From an uncultured Duncaniella sp. (GTDB lineage: Bacteria > Bacteroidota > Bacteroidia > Bacteroidales > Muribaculaceae): a DNA stretch of 64,000 bases. Below, piece after piece: positions 16,862 through 25,785 of the stretch. Position 1 is the stretch's first letter. Every line of letters starts with the position of its first letter. Under the pieces are notes generated by a model, which worked only from the letters and a program-made list of their open reading frames with translations, was not told where the DNA came from and searched no databases. The stretch covers positions 124,001 to 188,000 of the forward strand of contig CAJTJG010000001.1 in assembly GCA_910576785.1 (NCBI GenBank). The letters are read 5' to 3'. The translations under genes were made by a program, and so were the position numbers.

Positions 16862-18913
16862 ATGAATATCTACTCCCGCCGGTGGATAAACACCTTGCAC
16901 CTCATGCTCTTCATGGCGCTGATGGCGTCGTGCGGACGTGTGCATCGCGGCCAGGGTGCTCTGTTCAGCAGCGATGCCGGCGAGGTGTATGTTGACAGTA
17001 TCGTGGCGGGCGACACGGAGTACAGGGCTTTGGGCCCGGATTGCATCACCAACGCATGGATGGCTCCGGCAGGTATGCCTGCCACACTGTCGTATGAGTC
17101 ACCACAGCGTATGGCGGATGCTCTGTTTGCAAAGGCTGTCTGGGAGGGGGTAGAGGCTGTGGAGGATCACCTTTCCACATTGGATATATTCATGGGCGGA
17201 GCCATTCTGGCCCCACAGCAGTCCATGGAGTCACTCCGGAGTATGGTGGCCGACGGCAAGCTGCATCGCGACGGGTTTCCGGTGAGACTCGAGGAAGAGG
17301 CCTGGGCTCCGGCGGCATGGATGGTTTATTGTATGACCGGCGACAGTGCATGGCTCAGCGAGGCGTATGGGGTGATCTGCGCTACACTGCGTGCGGAACG
17401 AGAGGTGTCATTAGGCATGAACGAAGCCGTAAGAGGGGTGCCCTCGCATCTTGAGCCGGTGGAGGATTATTATCCGCGTTGGATGACTCCGGCTGATCTT
17501 TACCAGTCGCAGTCGACTGCCGCATCAGCATGGCGTTATGCGACGCTTGAGACATGTTCGCGAATGGCTGCATCCCTCGGGTTCGACCGTGAGGCTGCCG
17601 ACTTTGCGGCGGAGGCTAACGATATGAGGACATGCGTCAATGATCTGTTCTGGGATCCGGCCTCGGCCTCTTATGGCGAATATCTCTATGGCGATTTCTT
17701 TCCTGTGCTATCCACTGTCAGAGACAATATGGCAGGAGCGTTGTGTGTCATCCACGGTATCGCTACCCCCGAGATGGGGGTGTTGTTGACAGAGCGCCGT
17801 CCGGAATGTCCCTACGGTGTGCCTGTAGTGTGGCCTGCGCTTGCAGGGCCGAATGAATGTCCGCCTATGCTGCAGACAATGCAGGGCATAGCCGCCGCGA
17901 TGACCCGCAATTCCGGTGCGTTCGAGCGTTCGGTAGGTGCTCTGTGGCTCCGTGGAGTCAAAGCGCCGGTGTCGTTGTGCTGGCCCTCTCTGCTTGTCAG
18001 AGGCATGTTCGGGATAATGCCGAAGGAGGACGGAATGGAGGTGTCTCCGTTCGTGCCGGCGCCTTTTGGAGGAGAGAAAGTGATACGCGGTATCGTATAC
18101 CGTGATGCCGTGCTTGACATTATGGTGCGTGGCACGGGCGACAGGATAGCATCGATGACGCTTGATGGCGAGGCGGTAAATACATATGTCATCCCCGCCG
18201 GTATGCATGGCAACCATTCGGTGGAGATAACACTTGGTGGAAATACTATCCCGGCCAGGGATGTGCGCGAGTTGCCGGGTGCCGGGGTTCCTGACGAGCC
18301 AAAGCTCTATTGGGATACGGACTCCACATTCAAGATCATTAATTACAACCGTGACCTCCGCTATGCCATGTATGTCAACGGTGTGCTCACGGAGAATCTC
18401 ACCTCCGAGAGGGGTACAGTGTCAGGAGCGGGTACCCGTGTAGTGGCTGTTGTCCCGGTTGTGGACGCCGCTACCGGATATGTCGGATATACACCGCGTC
18501 CACATGTCGTGGCCCCGGCTGCATGCAGGATATCGATCCCTGCTACCTCGATTACGCCCCGTCGTCCTCCGGTACATCTGATCAGGGACCGGGAGCTGGC
18601 GTCTCGCTATATCGAGCTTGCACCGCGCCATAACACACGGCTCACTTTCTATGTACAGGCACCATCCGAAGGTGATTATTACATAGATATACTGTATGCC
18701 AACGGAACTGTCGAGACGGCGGTGCGCACGCTGGAGGTGAACGGTCGTAAATCCGGTGTGCTTGTGTGTCCACCTGTCAAACACAACGACTGGATTCATA
18801 CGCGCCATTCTTCCACCTCCATGGTCCACCTCCGGGCCGGGGAAAACAAATTATCGCTCTATTACGTGAACTCCACCATACTCCTCAATGAGATAAGACT
18901 ATTGAAGAAATGA
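16862..18913 (+). CDS. Lipoprotein with (alpha/alpha)6-glycosidase-like domain
   Basis: The 683-residue protein has a lipoprotein signal ending LMASCG (Cys about 24). Residues about 70-420 are rich in helices with repeated aromatic and acidic patches, such as RLEEEAWAPAAWMVYCMTG, EPVEDYYPRWMTPADLYQS and NDLFWDPASASYGEY, typical of six-hairpin glycosidase folds. The C-terminal 250 residues are beta-rich, resembling carbohydrate-binding modules. I do not recognise a specific glycoside hydrolase family, and catalytic acids cannot be assigned safely. It shares a 4-base ATGA overlap with the phosphoesterase gene downstream, implying translational coupling. Confidence 0.7.
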   Translation: MNIYSRRWINTLHLMLFMALMASCGRVHRGQGALFSSDAGEVYVDSIVAGDTEYRALGPDCITNAWMAPAGMPATLSYESPQRMADALFAKAVWEGVEAVEDHLSTLDIFMGGAILAPQQSMESLRSMVADGKLHRDGFPVRLEEEAWAPAAWMVYCMTGDSAWLSEAYGVICATLRAEREVSLGMNEAVRGVPSHLEPVEDYYPRWMTPADLYQSQSTAASAWRYATLETCSRMAASLGFDREAADFAAEANDMRTCVNDLFWDPASASYGEYLYGDFFPVLSTVRDNMAGALCVIHGIATPEMGVLLTERRPECPYGVPVVWPALAGPNECPPMLQTMQGIAAAMTRNSGAFERSVGALWLRGVKAPVSLCWPSLLVRGMFGIMPKEDGMEVSPFVPAPFGGEKVIRGIVYRDAVLDIMVRGTGDRIASMTLDGEAVNTYVIPAGMHGNHSVEITLGGNTIPARDVRELPGAGVPDEPKLYWDTDSTFKIINYNRDLRYAMYVNGVLTENLTSERGTVSGAGTRVVAVVPVVDAATGYVGYTPRPHVVAPAACRISIPATSITPRRPPVHLIRDRELASRYIELAPRHNTRLTFYVQAPSEGDYYIDILYANGTVETAVRTLEVNGRKSGVLVCPPVKHNDWIHTRHSSTSMVHLRAGENKLSLYYVNSTILLNEIRLLKK

Positions 18914-19419
18914 AAAGCATAGGTATTCTTTCTGACACTCATTCCTGTTGGGATGACCGCTATGCGGTCCATTTCGCCGGTTGCGACGAGATCTGGCATG
19001 CGGGTGACATAGGTGATATCACCGTACTGCAGCGCCTTGAAGCCGTTGCACCGGTAGTAAGGGCGGTAAGAGGCAATATCGACCATGGCGATGTGTGCCG
19101 CCACTGCCGCGAGGCAGAGTGCTTTGAGGTGGAGGGTGTGCGGGTATGGCTCACCCATATCGGTGGTTATCCTGGGAAGTATGCCCCCGGAGTGCAGTCC
19201 ACGCTTGCCTCAAACCGTATAAATCTTTTTGTGTGCGGACACAGCCATATACTCAAGGTTATGCCCGACCCGAGACTCGGGCTGCTTCATATCAATCCGG
19301 GAGCGGCCGGCTATCATGGATGGCAGACCCAGCGGACGCTTGTGAAGATTGTGATAGACAATGGCCGGGTCACTGCGCTTGATGTGATTGAGCTTGGCAA
19401 AGCGCGTGTAGGAGGTTAG
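18910..19419 (+). CDS. YfcE/MJ0936-type metallophosphoesterase
   Basis: The 169-residue protein has the compact phosphoesterase motif set: GILSDTHS (residues 5-12), HAGDIGD, RGNIDHGD, and the C-terminal metal ligands in WLTHIGG and CGHSH. It binds two metal ions and cleaves phosphodiesters; the natural substrate is unknown. Its start overlaps the lipoprotein stop by 4 bases. Its stop overlaps the convergent M16 peptidase stop by 4 bases (19416-19419). Confidence 0.93.
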   Translation: MKSIGILSDTHSCWDDRYAVHFAGCDEIWHAGDIGDITVLQRLEAVAPVVRAVRGNIDHGDVCRHCREAECFEVEGVRVWLTHIGGYPGKYAPGVQSTLASNRINLFVCGHSHILKVMPDPRLGLLHINPGAAGYHGWQTQRTLVKIVIDNGRVTALDVIELGKARVGG

Positions 19420-20636
19420 GCCAGTGTGAGTCTGGAGAGCTCGGTCAGTCGGCCGGCACATTCGCGTATATCTGCCGGTGTCACCGAGCTGATGGCCTCG
19501 TGCATCTCCTTGTGGGTCAGCGCGTGGCCTCGGTAGAGGGTGCTTCTTGCCATTGACAGTGCTCCTTGTTCGGTATTGGTGGACGCTATTGTAAGCTGTC
19601 CGATGTATTGCCGCTGAGCCTCGGCGAGACGTCGTGGACTCAGTTCTGTCTCGGCAAGCGGACGGATGGTCTTTTCGATGAGCTTAAGGCAGCGGTCCAC
19701 ATCCTCGCAGTCGCAACCGAAGTATATGTTGAACAGTCCGGTGTCGGTCATGAGCGACGTGGAGGCATCGATGGTGTATACGAGACCGCGTTTCTCGCGC
19801 AGCGCTACATTTAGAAGCGAATTCATGCCCGGTCCGCCGAGGATGTTGGTGAGCAATGACATGGCATAGCGCAGCGGATCGTTCAGCCCTGGCAGCTGTG
19901 TGCCAAGCACGGTGTGAGCCTGATGTGAGCCGATTGTTTTTATTGTGTCAAAGCGCGAAGCGGCGGTTGGTGTTGAACGTAGACGAGGATTGTCGGGGCG
20001 TGAGAAGTTGCGGAATGTCCGTGCGGCCATAGCCTCCACTCTTGCCGGCTTTTCAGGACCGGAATAGAAGAACACCATCTCGCCCGGGGTATAGAAATAC
20101 TCAAGATATCTGCGGCATGTTGCTGAGTTGAGTCCGGCCACACTTTCACGTGATCCAAGGATGTTATGGGCCAGCGGGGAGCCTGCGAATATCAGTTCCT
20201 CGAAATCGTCAAACACAGCTTCCGACGGGGTGTCGAGGTATGTGTCGATCTCATCGGCCACGACCTGACGCTCTCTGTCGATCTCGGCTGTCGGGAATCG
20301 TGAGTCGGTCACGAGATCGGCCACGAGGTCGAGGGCCCGCGCCAGATATCCTGACGGCGCCGTGGTGTAGACCATGGTCTCCTCTTTGGTAGTGTATGCG
20401 TTCAGTTCGCCGCCTATGCGCTCCATGCAGTTGAGTATATGCCAGGCGCGGCGGCGGGATGTGCCTTTGAATATGGTATGCTCCACGAAGTGGGCCAGTC
20501 CGAACTGTCCGGGTATCTCATCGCGGCTTCCGGCATTGATGGCCAGTCCGCAGTGTTCCACAAGGGCATTCTCGCGGTGGCATGTCACGATCCGCAGACC
20601 GCATGGCAGAGTGGAGTATTGATATTCCTGTTGCAT
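19416..20636 (-). CDS. M16 family zinc metallopeptidase
   Basis: The 406-residue protein has the inverted zinc motif HFVEH (residues 49-53) with the downstream glutamate in QVVADEIDTYLD. The second half holds the family features ILGGPGMNSLLNVALREKRG and YIGQLTIASTN. This matches the active-subunit type of processing peptidase (PqqL/YmxG-like). Substrates are unknown. The gene follows rpsP but is separated from it by a strong terminator, so it needs its own promoter, or low read-through; none was recognised. Confidence 0.94.
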   Translation of the reverse strand: MQQEYQYSTLPCGLRIVTCHRENALVEHCGLAINAGSRDEIPGQFGLAHFVEHTIFKGTSRRRAWHILNCMERIGGELNAYTTKEETMVYTTAPSGYLARALDLVADLVTDSRFPTAEIDRERQVVADEIDTYLDTPSEAVFDDFEELIFAGSPLAHNILGSRESVAGLNSATCRRYLEYFYTPGEMVFFYSGPEKPARVEAMAARTFRNFSRPDNPRLRSTPTAASRFDTIKTIGSHQAHTVLGTQLPGLNDPLRYAMSLLTNILGGPGMNSLLNVALREKRGLVYTIDASTSLMTDTGLFNIYFGCDCEDVDRCLKLIEKTIRPLAETELSPRRLAEAQRQYIGQLTIASTNTEQGALSMARSTLYRGHALTHKEMHEAISSVTPADIRECAGRLTELSRLTLA

Positions 20637-20662
20637 GGTGACGGGGGATGGTAATTATATAG

Positions 20663-20704
20663 AAAAAGGAACAACTCCCCGCATGCGGGTATCTGTTCCT
20701 TTTT
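20663..20704 (-). terminator. rpsP terminator
   Basis: Arms AAAAAGGAACA (20663-20673) and TGTTCCTTTTT (20694-20704) enclose an inner CCCGCATGCGGG palindrome. On the minus strand the stem ends in TTTTTC, a standard intrinsic terminator after rpsP. Confidence 0.85.
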
Positions 20705-20727
20705 CATAAATCTGGTGTCGAAGACTA

Positions 20728-21267
20728 TTACTCGGCGGCGGGAGCCTCCTCAGCGGGAGCTTCCTCGGCAGCGGCGGCAGCCTCAGCCTCGGCAGCAGCA
20801 GCTGCGAGCTCGGCTTTCTTCTTTGCCACAGCCTCAGCCTTGGCCTGATTCTTGGCCTGCTCGGCCTCAAGGCGGGCCTTTGCGTCGGCAGCCTTCTTGT
20901 CGGCCATACCGGCTACGATCTTCGCGTTGTTCTGTTCTTTCTGAGCCTTCCAGGCATCGAAACGGCGCTGAGCCTCGGCCTCGTCAAACGCGCCCTTCTT
21001 CACGCCACCCTGAAGGTGCTTCATGAGGAGTACGCCCTCGTTGGAGAGGATGTTGCGGACGGTGTCGGTGGGCTGTGCACCTACGTTGACCCAATACAAA
21101 GCACGCTCGAAGTTCAAAGTTACTGTAGCAGGATTAGTGTTCGGATTATAGGAACCTATCCTTTCAATAAATCTACCATCTCGTGGTGCCCTGCTGTCGG
21201 CGATAACAATTGGATAGAACGCATAGTTCTTGCGACCATGGCGTTGCAGTCTGATTTTTGTTGCCAT
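20728..21267 (-). CDS. rpsP: 30S ribosomal protein bS16 with long Ala/Glu tail
   Basis: The first 85 residues are bS16 (MATKIRLQRHGRKNYAFYPI, then DSRAPRDGRFIERIGSYNPN and RALYWVNVGAQPTD). The family core is about 80-90 residues, so the 179-residue product has an extra 90 residues. These are Ala-, Lys- and Glu-rich (helix-prone from about 110 to 160), ending in repeats of EEAPA. Such tails are common in Bacteroidota bS16; their function is unknown. It has its own promoter and terminator. Confidence 0.96.
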   Translation of the reverse strand: MATKIRLQRHGRKNYAFYPIVIADSRAPRDGRFIERIGSYNPNTNPATVTLNFERALYWVNVGAQPTDTVRNILSNEGVLLMKHLQGGVKKGAFDEAEAQRRFDAWKAQKEQNNAKIVAGMADKKAADAKARLEAEQAKNQAKAEAVAKKKAELAAAAAEAEAAAAAEEAPAEEAPAAE

Positions 21268-21305
21268 TAATTAGTGTTTTGTATTGTTTGAAAAATTTTC
21301 GGCTG

Positions 21306-21336
21306 CGAAGTTACGGCTTTTATTCCACTCTTGCAA
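21306..21336 (-). promoter_or_regulatory. rpsP promoter
   Basis: Minus-strand TTG (21336-21334), 20 bases, and TAACTTCG (21313-21306). The -7 box deviates from TAnnTTTG by one base. The leader would be about 35 bases. Confidence 0.65.
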
Positions 21337-21415
21337 GTTTGTGTGAATATTAGATGCCGATTGGATGGTATTTAATCTTTTTTAACCTGATTTGGGAGCT
21401 TCATGCCTTTGCCTG

Positions 21416-22450
21416 TCATACATACTTGCCTATCGGACTACGGCGTATCAGGTAATTGCAGGCCGGAAGTAGAAGCAGGGAGGCCAGTGTGACGGCTGCC
21501 ACCCACGGAGTGCCGTGGGGTGTGTCGAGAAACCACATGTGCCACACCAGTAGTATTACGGGCCAGTGCATTACATAATATGTCATGGAGTTGCGCCCTA
21601 TGTGAGACATCGGGCGGATGGTGATCCTGTAGCGGCGGAACAGGGTGTTGATGGCAAGTATGGCTACAAGTGTTGTTGGATACCATAGAAAGTAGTTGCC
21701 TGTGGAGCATGCGTTGTTGCGCATATCGATACCGGTCGGCATGAATATAGCTATGGCCAGCCATAGTCCTGTGAGTAGGATGACCGTGAGGTGTGATCTG
21801 GGTTTGAAGTCGCGCAGCAGATAGCCCATGGCATAGAAAGCAAGCGCGGAGCTTGTGTTAGCGAGGTAGTAGGGGAGTTTGAGTCCTGAGATGTAGTCGA
21901 GTGGGGCTACAATCAGGACGCACGCGAGCAGCCAGTAGTTGCGGTGGTTCATACAGTAGCTGAATATGATCTTGGCGCCGAACAGTGACAGCAGGAACCA
22001 CAGCGGGAGGTTGCCCGGGAGCGAACCTCCGGCAAACAGTGCTATGGACGCCTCCTTGATACCTTTGATTATGGCGCCCGCCACTGTAGGCTCCTCGCTG
22101 AAGTATCTGATGTACATCAATGACTCGCCGATCAGCGAGAAGATGACGAATGGGATGACGAAGCGCCTGATCCCTTTGTCTATCACCTCCTTCATTGGGC
22201 GTGGCTTGTAAAACATGCCGGATTTGAATATCAGCCATCCCAGTGTGAAGTTAAGTAAGCTGAGAGTCACGCTGATGACTTTGGGTATATCGGTGTATGA
22301 CAGCATGAATATATGGCTCGTAATGACGCATAATATCATGAGTCCGTGGATGGTGTCGAGTGATTCGTCTCTTGCGATGACTCGATGACCCCGGTCTGCT
22401 ATGGCTGGGGATTCGACTGCCGGTAGTGTTGTGGAGGGATCTGCTTGCAT
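21416..22450 (-). CDS. Acyltransferase-3-like integral membrane protein
   Basis: The 344-residue protein has about ten hydrophobic helices. It begins with the family-type pattern SLDTIHGLMILCVITSHIF and contains LPLWFLLSLFGAKIIFSY and MSHIGRNSMTYYVMHWPVIL, features of the acyltransferase-3 (OafA/NodX) superfamily that transfer acyl groups to sugars or lipids at the membrane. The substrate is unknown. The first 25 residues are not conserved-looking, so the true start may be an internal codon. It lies after rho on the same strand with a hairpin repeat in between. Confidence 0.85.
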   Translation of the reverse strand: MQADPSTTLPAVESPAIADRGHRVIARDESLDTIHGLMILCVITSHIFMLSYTDIPKVISVTLSLLNFTLGWLIFKSGMFYKPRPMKEVIDKGIRRFVIPFVIFSLIGESLMYIRYFSEEPTVAGAIIKGIKEASIALFAGGSLPGNLPLWFLLSLFGAKIIFSYCMNHRNYWLLACVLIVAPLDYISGLKLPYYLANTSSALAFYAMGYLLRDFKPRSHLTVILLTGLWLAIAIFMPTGIDMRNNACSTGNYFLWYPTTLVAILAINTLFRRYRITIRPMSHIGRNSMTYYVMHWPVILLVWHMWFLDTPHGTPWVAAVTLASLLLLPACNYLIRRSPIGKYV

Positions 22451-22546
22451 GTGTGTTATGTCAGGCTGTGGCGCTGAATATAGAACTGACCGCCGAGCTG
22501 TTTTATTGTGAGGTAAGATAAAATGGCAGCGTGTGTATTAAAGTAT

Positions 22547-22661
22547 AGAAAGATACAAAAGGACAAAAAGGACAAAAGTGACAGAAAGTTAATTATCTGT
22601 GTAATAATTAATTACTTTCTGTCACTTTTGTCCTTTTTGTCCTTTTGTATCTTTCTGTCAA
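22547..22661. repeat. Long hairpin repeat, copy 2
   Basis: Perfect 43-base arms at 22547-22589 and 22614-22656 surround a 24-base AT-rich loop. Each arm runs from AGAAAGATAC through two AAAGGACAAAA units to GTGACAGAAAGT. The core ACTTTTGTCCTTT and the flank GTATCTTTCTGTCAAT match copy 1 at 4382-4488 in the same orientation. It begins 23 bases after the rho stop codon on the minus strand. It may end the rho transcript or be a mobile palindromic element. Confidence 0.9.
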
Positions 22662-22678
22662 TGGCCCATGGTGTGTGT

Positions 22679-24829
22679 TCAGTCGCCCATGGTGCGGAGA
22701 AGTTCGTCGTTGTCGGAGGTGCGCTCCATGCGGTCCTTGATGAACTCCATGGCTTCGATGGAGTTGCGGTCGCTGAGGAAGCGGCGCAGTATCCACATAC
22801 GGTTGAGTGTCTCGTTGCGCAGCAGCAGATCGTCGCGTCGTGTGCTCGAGGCCATTATGTCAACGGCAGGGAATATACGCTTGTTGGAGAGCTTGCGGTC
22901 AAGCTGGAGTTCCATGTTGCCGGTGCCCTTGAACTCCTCGAATATCACCTCGTCCATCTTGGAACTTGTCTCGGTGAGTGCGGTGGCTATGATGGTCAGT
23001 GAGCCTCCCCCCTCGATGTTGCGTGCGGCACCGAAGAATCGTTTGGGCTTCTGGAGGGCGTTGGCGTCCACGCCGCCTGAAAGGATCTTGCCTGATGCCG
23101 GTGCGCAGGTGTTGTATGCACGGGCCAGACGGGTTATGGAGTCGAGCAGTATCACCACGTCGTGTCCGCATTCCACCATGCGCTTGGCTTTTTCAAGCAC
23201 GATCTGAGCTATGCGCACGTGGCGGTCGGCGGGCTCGTCGAATGTCGAGGCTATGACCTCGGCGTTGACGCTGCGGCTCATGTCGGTCACCTCCTCGGGA
23301 CGTTCGTCAATGAGGAGGATCATGATGTATGTCTCGGGATGATTCTCTGCAATGGCGTTGGCGATATCCTTGAGCAGGATTGTCTTACCGGTTTTGGGTG
23401 GGGCGACGATGAGTCCGCGCTGTCCCTTGCCGATGGGTGAGAACATGTCCACGACACGGGTGGATATGTTGCTGTTGCGGCCCGATGTGAGGTCGAATTT
23501 CTCGTCGGGGAAGAGTGGAGTGAGGTGCTCGAAAGCCACGCGGTCGCGTATGAATTCGGGCGAACGTCCGTTGACACTCTTCACAGAGGTCATGGGGAAG
23601 TATTTCTCGTCGGCGTGTGGAGGCCTTACTGCACACTCCACAACATCGCCGGGCCGCAGGGCGAACTGTTTGATCTGCTGCTGGCTTACGAGTATATCGT
23701 CGGGCGAGGGGAGGTAGTTGAAGTCGCTTGAGCGCAGGAAACCATGGCCCTGGGGCTCGATCTCGAGCACGCCTGAGGCTTCGATGAGATCGTCGAAGTT
23801 GTATTGTGGTACGAACCGTCTGTCGTCCTGTTGGTTCTTGTTGCGGTTCTTTTTGTTTTTCTTTCCGCCCTGCTGCTGTTGCTGTACGCCTTCCATGCCG
23901 GGCTCGGTTATTACAACCGGGGTGTTGATGGGTGCATTCTCTACGGGCGACTTGGCGGCATGCTCCTTTTCCTGTGCTGAGCGAGGGGCGAATGTGCGGC
24001 CACCTGCACGGGGGAAGAATGATCCGAACGAAGAATCCTTGGGACGGAAGTCGCGTCGTTCGTTGTTCTGCTGACGATTGTTGTCGCGGCGGTTTTCAGG
24101 TGAGGCTTCGGTGTTGACACCATCCATCGGTTCTCCGGGGCGGATGAATACACCGTGTTCAGCCGGAGCGGCAGTCTTTTCCTCCTGGGGTGCCTGCTCA
24201 CTTGCGGTGCCCTGGGTGCGTTCCGGCAGGAGACGTGGTTCGGTGGCGTTTTCAGCGTCGGGTGTGTAGGCTGTTTCCTGCGATGGTTCTGCTGTCGGTG
24301 CGTTCTCCTGGTCGCGTTGTGTTTTGGGCTTGCGTCCGCGCTTCTTGGGCTGGGCCGTGGCCTGTTGTTCAGCATTTTCTTCCGGTGCGGTCTGTTCGGG
24401 TACACTCTCGGCTACTGCCGGAGTATCTACCGGAGTCTCTGCCTGAGCCTGAGTGCTCTCTTCGCGTGGCTGCTTGGGTTTACGCCCTCGCTTTTTGGGC
24501 TGTTCAGGCTGCTGTTGTGGGGCGGATTCTGATTCTCCGGCGGTGACCGGTGCGACGGGCTCTTCGGTTGGGGTTGGCTGTGCTTCCTTCTTGCGGCGAC
24601 CTTTGCGCTGGTTGTCGGTGTCGCGGGGCTCTTTTTCTTTCTTTGTCCTTTTGGGTTTTTCCGCCGCTGATGATGCGGCGGCCGCGGCATGATCGCTTGC
24701 CTGTTTGTCAAGAATTGCGTAGGCGAGCGATTCGCGGTCAGATGTATCTATTTTTTTGATGCCTGTCTTTTGTGCTGCATCTCGCAGGGCGGCATCGTCC
24801 ATGGTGAAGAGTTCGTCTAAATTGTACAT
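22679..24829 (-). CDS. rho: Transcription termination factor Rho with large disordered insertion
   Basis: The 716-residue protein is about 300 residues longer than E. coli Rho (419). Residues 1-43 (MYNLDELFTMDDAALRDAAQ...) are the N-terminal helical domain. Residues about 45-335 are low-complexity, rich in Gln, Glu, Pro, Lys, Arg and Ala, with repeated KKRGRKPK-type AT-hook-like motifs. Residues about 340-450 are the RNA-binding cold-shock domain (ASGVLEIEPQGHGFLRS). The ATPase domain has Walker A APPKTGKT (about 476-483) and the ring contacts downstream. Rho is the RNA-dependent helicase that ends transcription. In Bacteroides thetaiotaomicron the equivalent disordered region drives phase separation and gut fitness. 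A promoter about 375 bases upstream gives a long leader. Confidence 0.97.
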   Translation of the reverse strand: MYNLDELFTMDDAALRDAAQKTGIKKIDTSDRESLAYAILDKQASDHAAAAASSAAEKPKRTKKEKEPRDTDNQRKGRRKKEAQPTPTEEPVAPVTAGESESAPQQQPEQPKKRGRKPKQPREESTQAQAETPVDTPAVAESVPEQTAPEENAEQQATAQPKKRGRKPKTQRDQENAPTAEPSQETAYTPDAENATEPRLLPERTQGTASEQAPQEEKTAAPAEHGVFIRPGEPMDGVNTEASPENRRDNNRQQNNERRDFRPKDSSFGSFFPRAGGRTFAPRSAQEKEHAAKSPVENAPINTPVVITEPGMEGVQQQQQGGKKNKKNRNKNQQDDRRFVPQYNFDDLIEASGVLEIEPQGHGFLRSSDFNYLPSPDDILVSQQQIKQFALRPGDVVECAVRPPHADEKYFPMTSVKSVNGRSPEFIRDRVAFEHLTPLFPDEKFDLTSGRNSNISTRVVDMFSPIGKGQRGLIVAPPKTGKTILLKDIANAIAENHPETYIMILLIDERPEEVTDMSRSVNAEVIASTFDEPADRHVRIAQIVLEKAKRMVECGHDVVILLDSITRLARAYNTCAPASGKILSGGVDANALQKPKRFFGAARNIEGGGSLTIIATALTETSSKMDEVIFEEFKGTGNMELQLDRKLSNKRIFPAVDIMASSTRRDDLLLRNETLNRMWILRRFLSDRNSIEAMEFIKDRMERTSDNDELLRTMGD

Positions 24830-25243
24830 GTATTGTAATGTATAATTATGCTTTTGTTTCTTGTTGGAGGTGTTTATTCCGAAAATGATCTGCGGGCATG
24901 TCTATGCATGGCGCAAATCCTGTCGGGGTATCATATGTTCAATTGAATGAAGTCTTGTTATTGTCCTGTGATGTCGGTGACAATTCTGTGTGTATGAAAC
25001 GATGTGTCAGAACGGGGAGGAATTGACCAATTGCCTGAGCGTATGGCGGGCGGTGGGTTCCTTAATATATAAATAATGGAAGTTGCCCCGTGATATTGAT
25101 AAATATTATATCAGTATCTGTTAAGATGGCCCTTGGTCTTCGTTTTTCGGATTGCATATGCGGAAGCTCTGTGCAGAGATGGATCATGCTTTCTGGTTCC
25201 TGAATCCGGTGCAAAGATAGTACCATTTTTGAAATCTAACAAA
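24830..25243 (-). promoter_or_regulatory. rho promoter and long 5' leader
   Basis: Minus-strand TTTG (25243-25240), 20 bases, and TATCTTTG (25219-25212) form a full promoter. Transcription would start near 25208, leaving a leader of about 375 bases before the rho ATG at 24829. No convincing ORF lies in the leader. Rho commonly controls its own mRNA through a long leader, so autoregulation here is an inference. Confidence 0.65.
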
Positions 25244-25494
25244 TATATGTTGAAAATAGTTGGCGAAAATGATAGGATGGCCATGCGGTTCTTTATATAG
25301 GAAGGCTTTGCGGACATTACGGGTTCGCATACATGGCCTATGGGGGAGATGAGGAAATCAACCGATTTTAGGTAAAAATATATGTAATTGGATGGTTTTA
25401 GTATATCTATTTGTGAATAAATGTGTTATGTGGGATTTGTTATGGATACGTGGGTTTTGAAGTGTTAAAATAATGTTAAAATCAAGAAAAGCTA
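25244..25494. other. Gene-free AT-rich gap
   Basis: The stretch between the divergent rho and tRNA promoters is AT-rich. I see no supported gene, repeat or RNA structure in it. Confidence 0.5.
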
Positions 25495-25524
25495 TTGCAG
25501 GTAATGAAAAAGTCCCTACCTTTG
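25495..25524 (+). promoter_or_regulatory. tRNA-Pro promoter
   Basis: TTG (25495-25497), 19 bases, TACCTTTG (25517-25524). Transcription would start about 39 bases before the mature tRNA. Confidence 0.8.
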
Positions 25525-25566
25525 CAGCGCAAAAGCGATAAAACGCTAAGCAAAACAAAGCCTAAT

Positions 25567-25640
25567 CGGGGTGTAGCTCAGTTGGTTAGAGTACGCGTCT
25601 GGGGGGCGTGAGGTCGCTAGTTCGAGTCTAGTCACCCCGA
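25567..25640 (+). tRNA. tRNA-Pro (anticodon GGG)
   Basis: A 74-base cloverleaf folds with acceptor CGGGGTG / CACCCCG, D-arm GCTC...GAGT, and anticodon arm CGCGT-CTGGGGG-GCGTG, placing GGG at positions 34-36. The T-arm is GCTAG-TTCGAGT-CTAGT and the discriminator base is A73. CCA is not encoded. It has its own promoter and terminator and no partner tRNA nearby. Confidence 0.95.
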
Positions 25641-25653
25641 CTATTAGGAAGCA

Positions 25654-25690
25654 GGAGCCCGCAATCATAATGGTTGCGGGCTCCTCATTT
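25654..25690 (+). terminator. tRNA-Pro terminator
   Basis: Perfect 11-base arms GGAGCCCGCAA (25654-25664) and TTGCGGGCTCC (25674-25684), followed by TCATTTT. An intrinsic terminator 13 bases after the tRNA. Confidence 0.9.
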
Positions 25691-25785
25691 TCAGTATATT
25701 GCATTTGGAAATGACGATTTAGTGCTTTGGTTTGACGATATGTCGACGAATTTCATTAATTTTGCAGAAAAACAATACCATTGAT

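Noticed and set aside
25111..25317. 68-codon open frame on the minus strand
   Set aside because: It overlaps the rho promoter and leader, and its predicted transcription start falls inside it.
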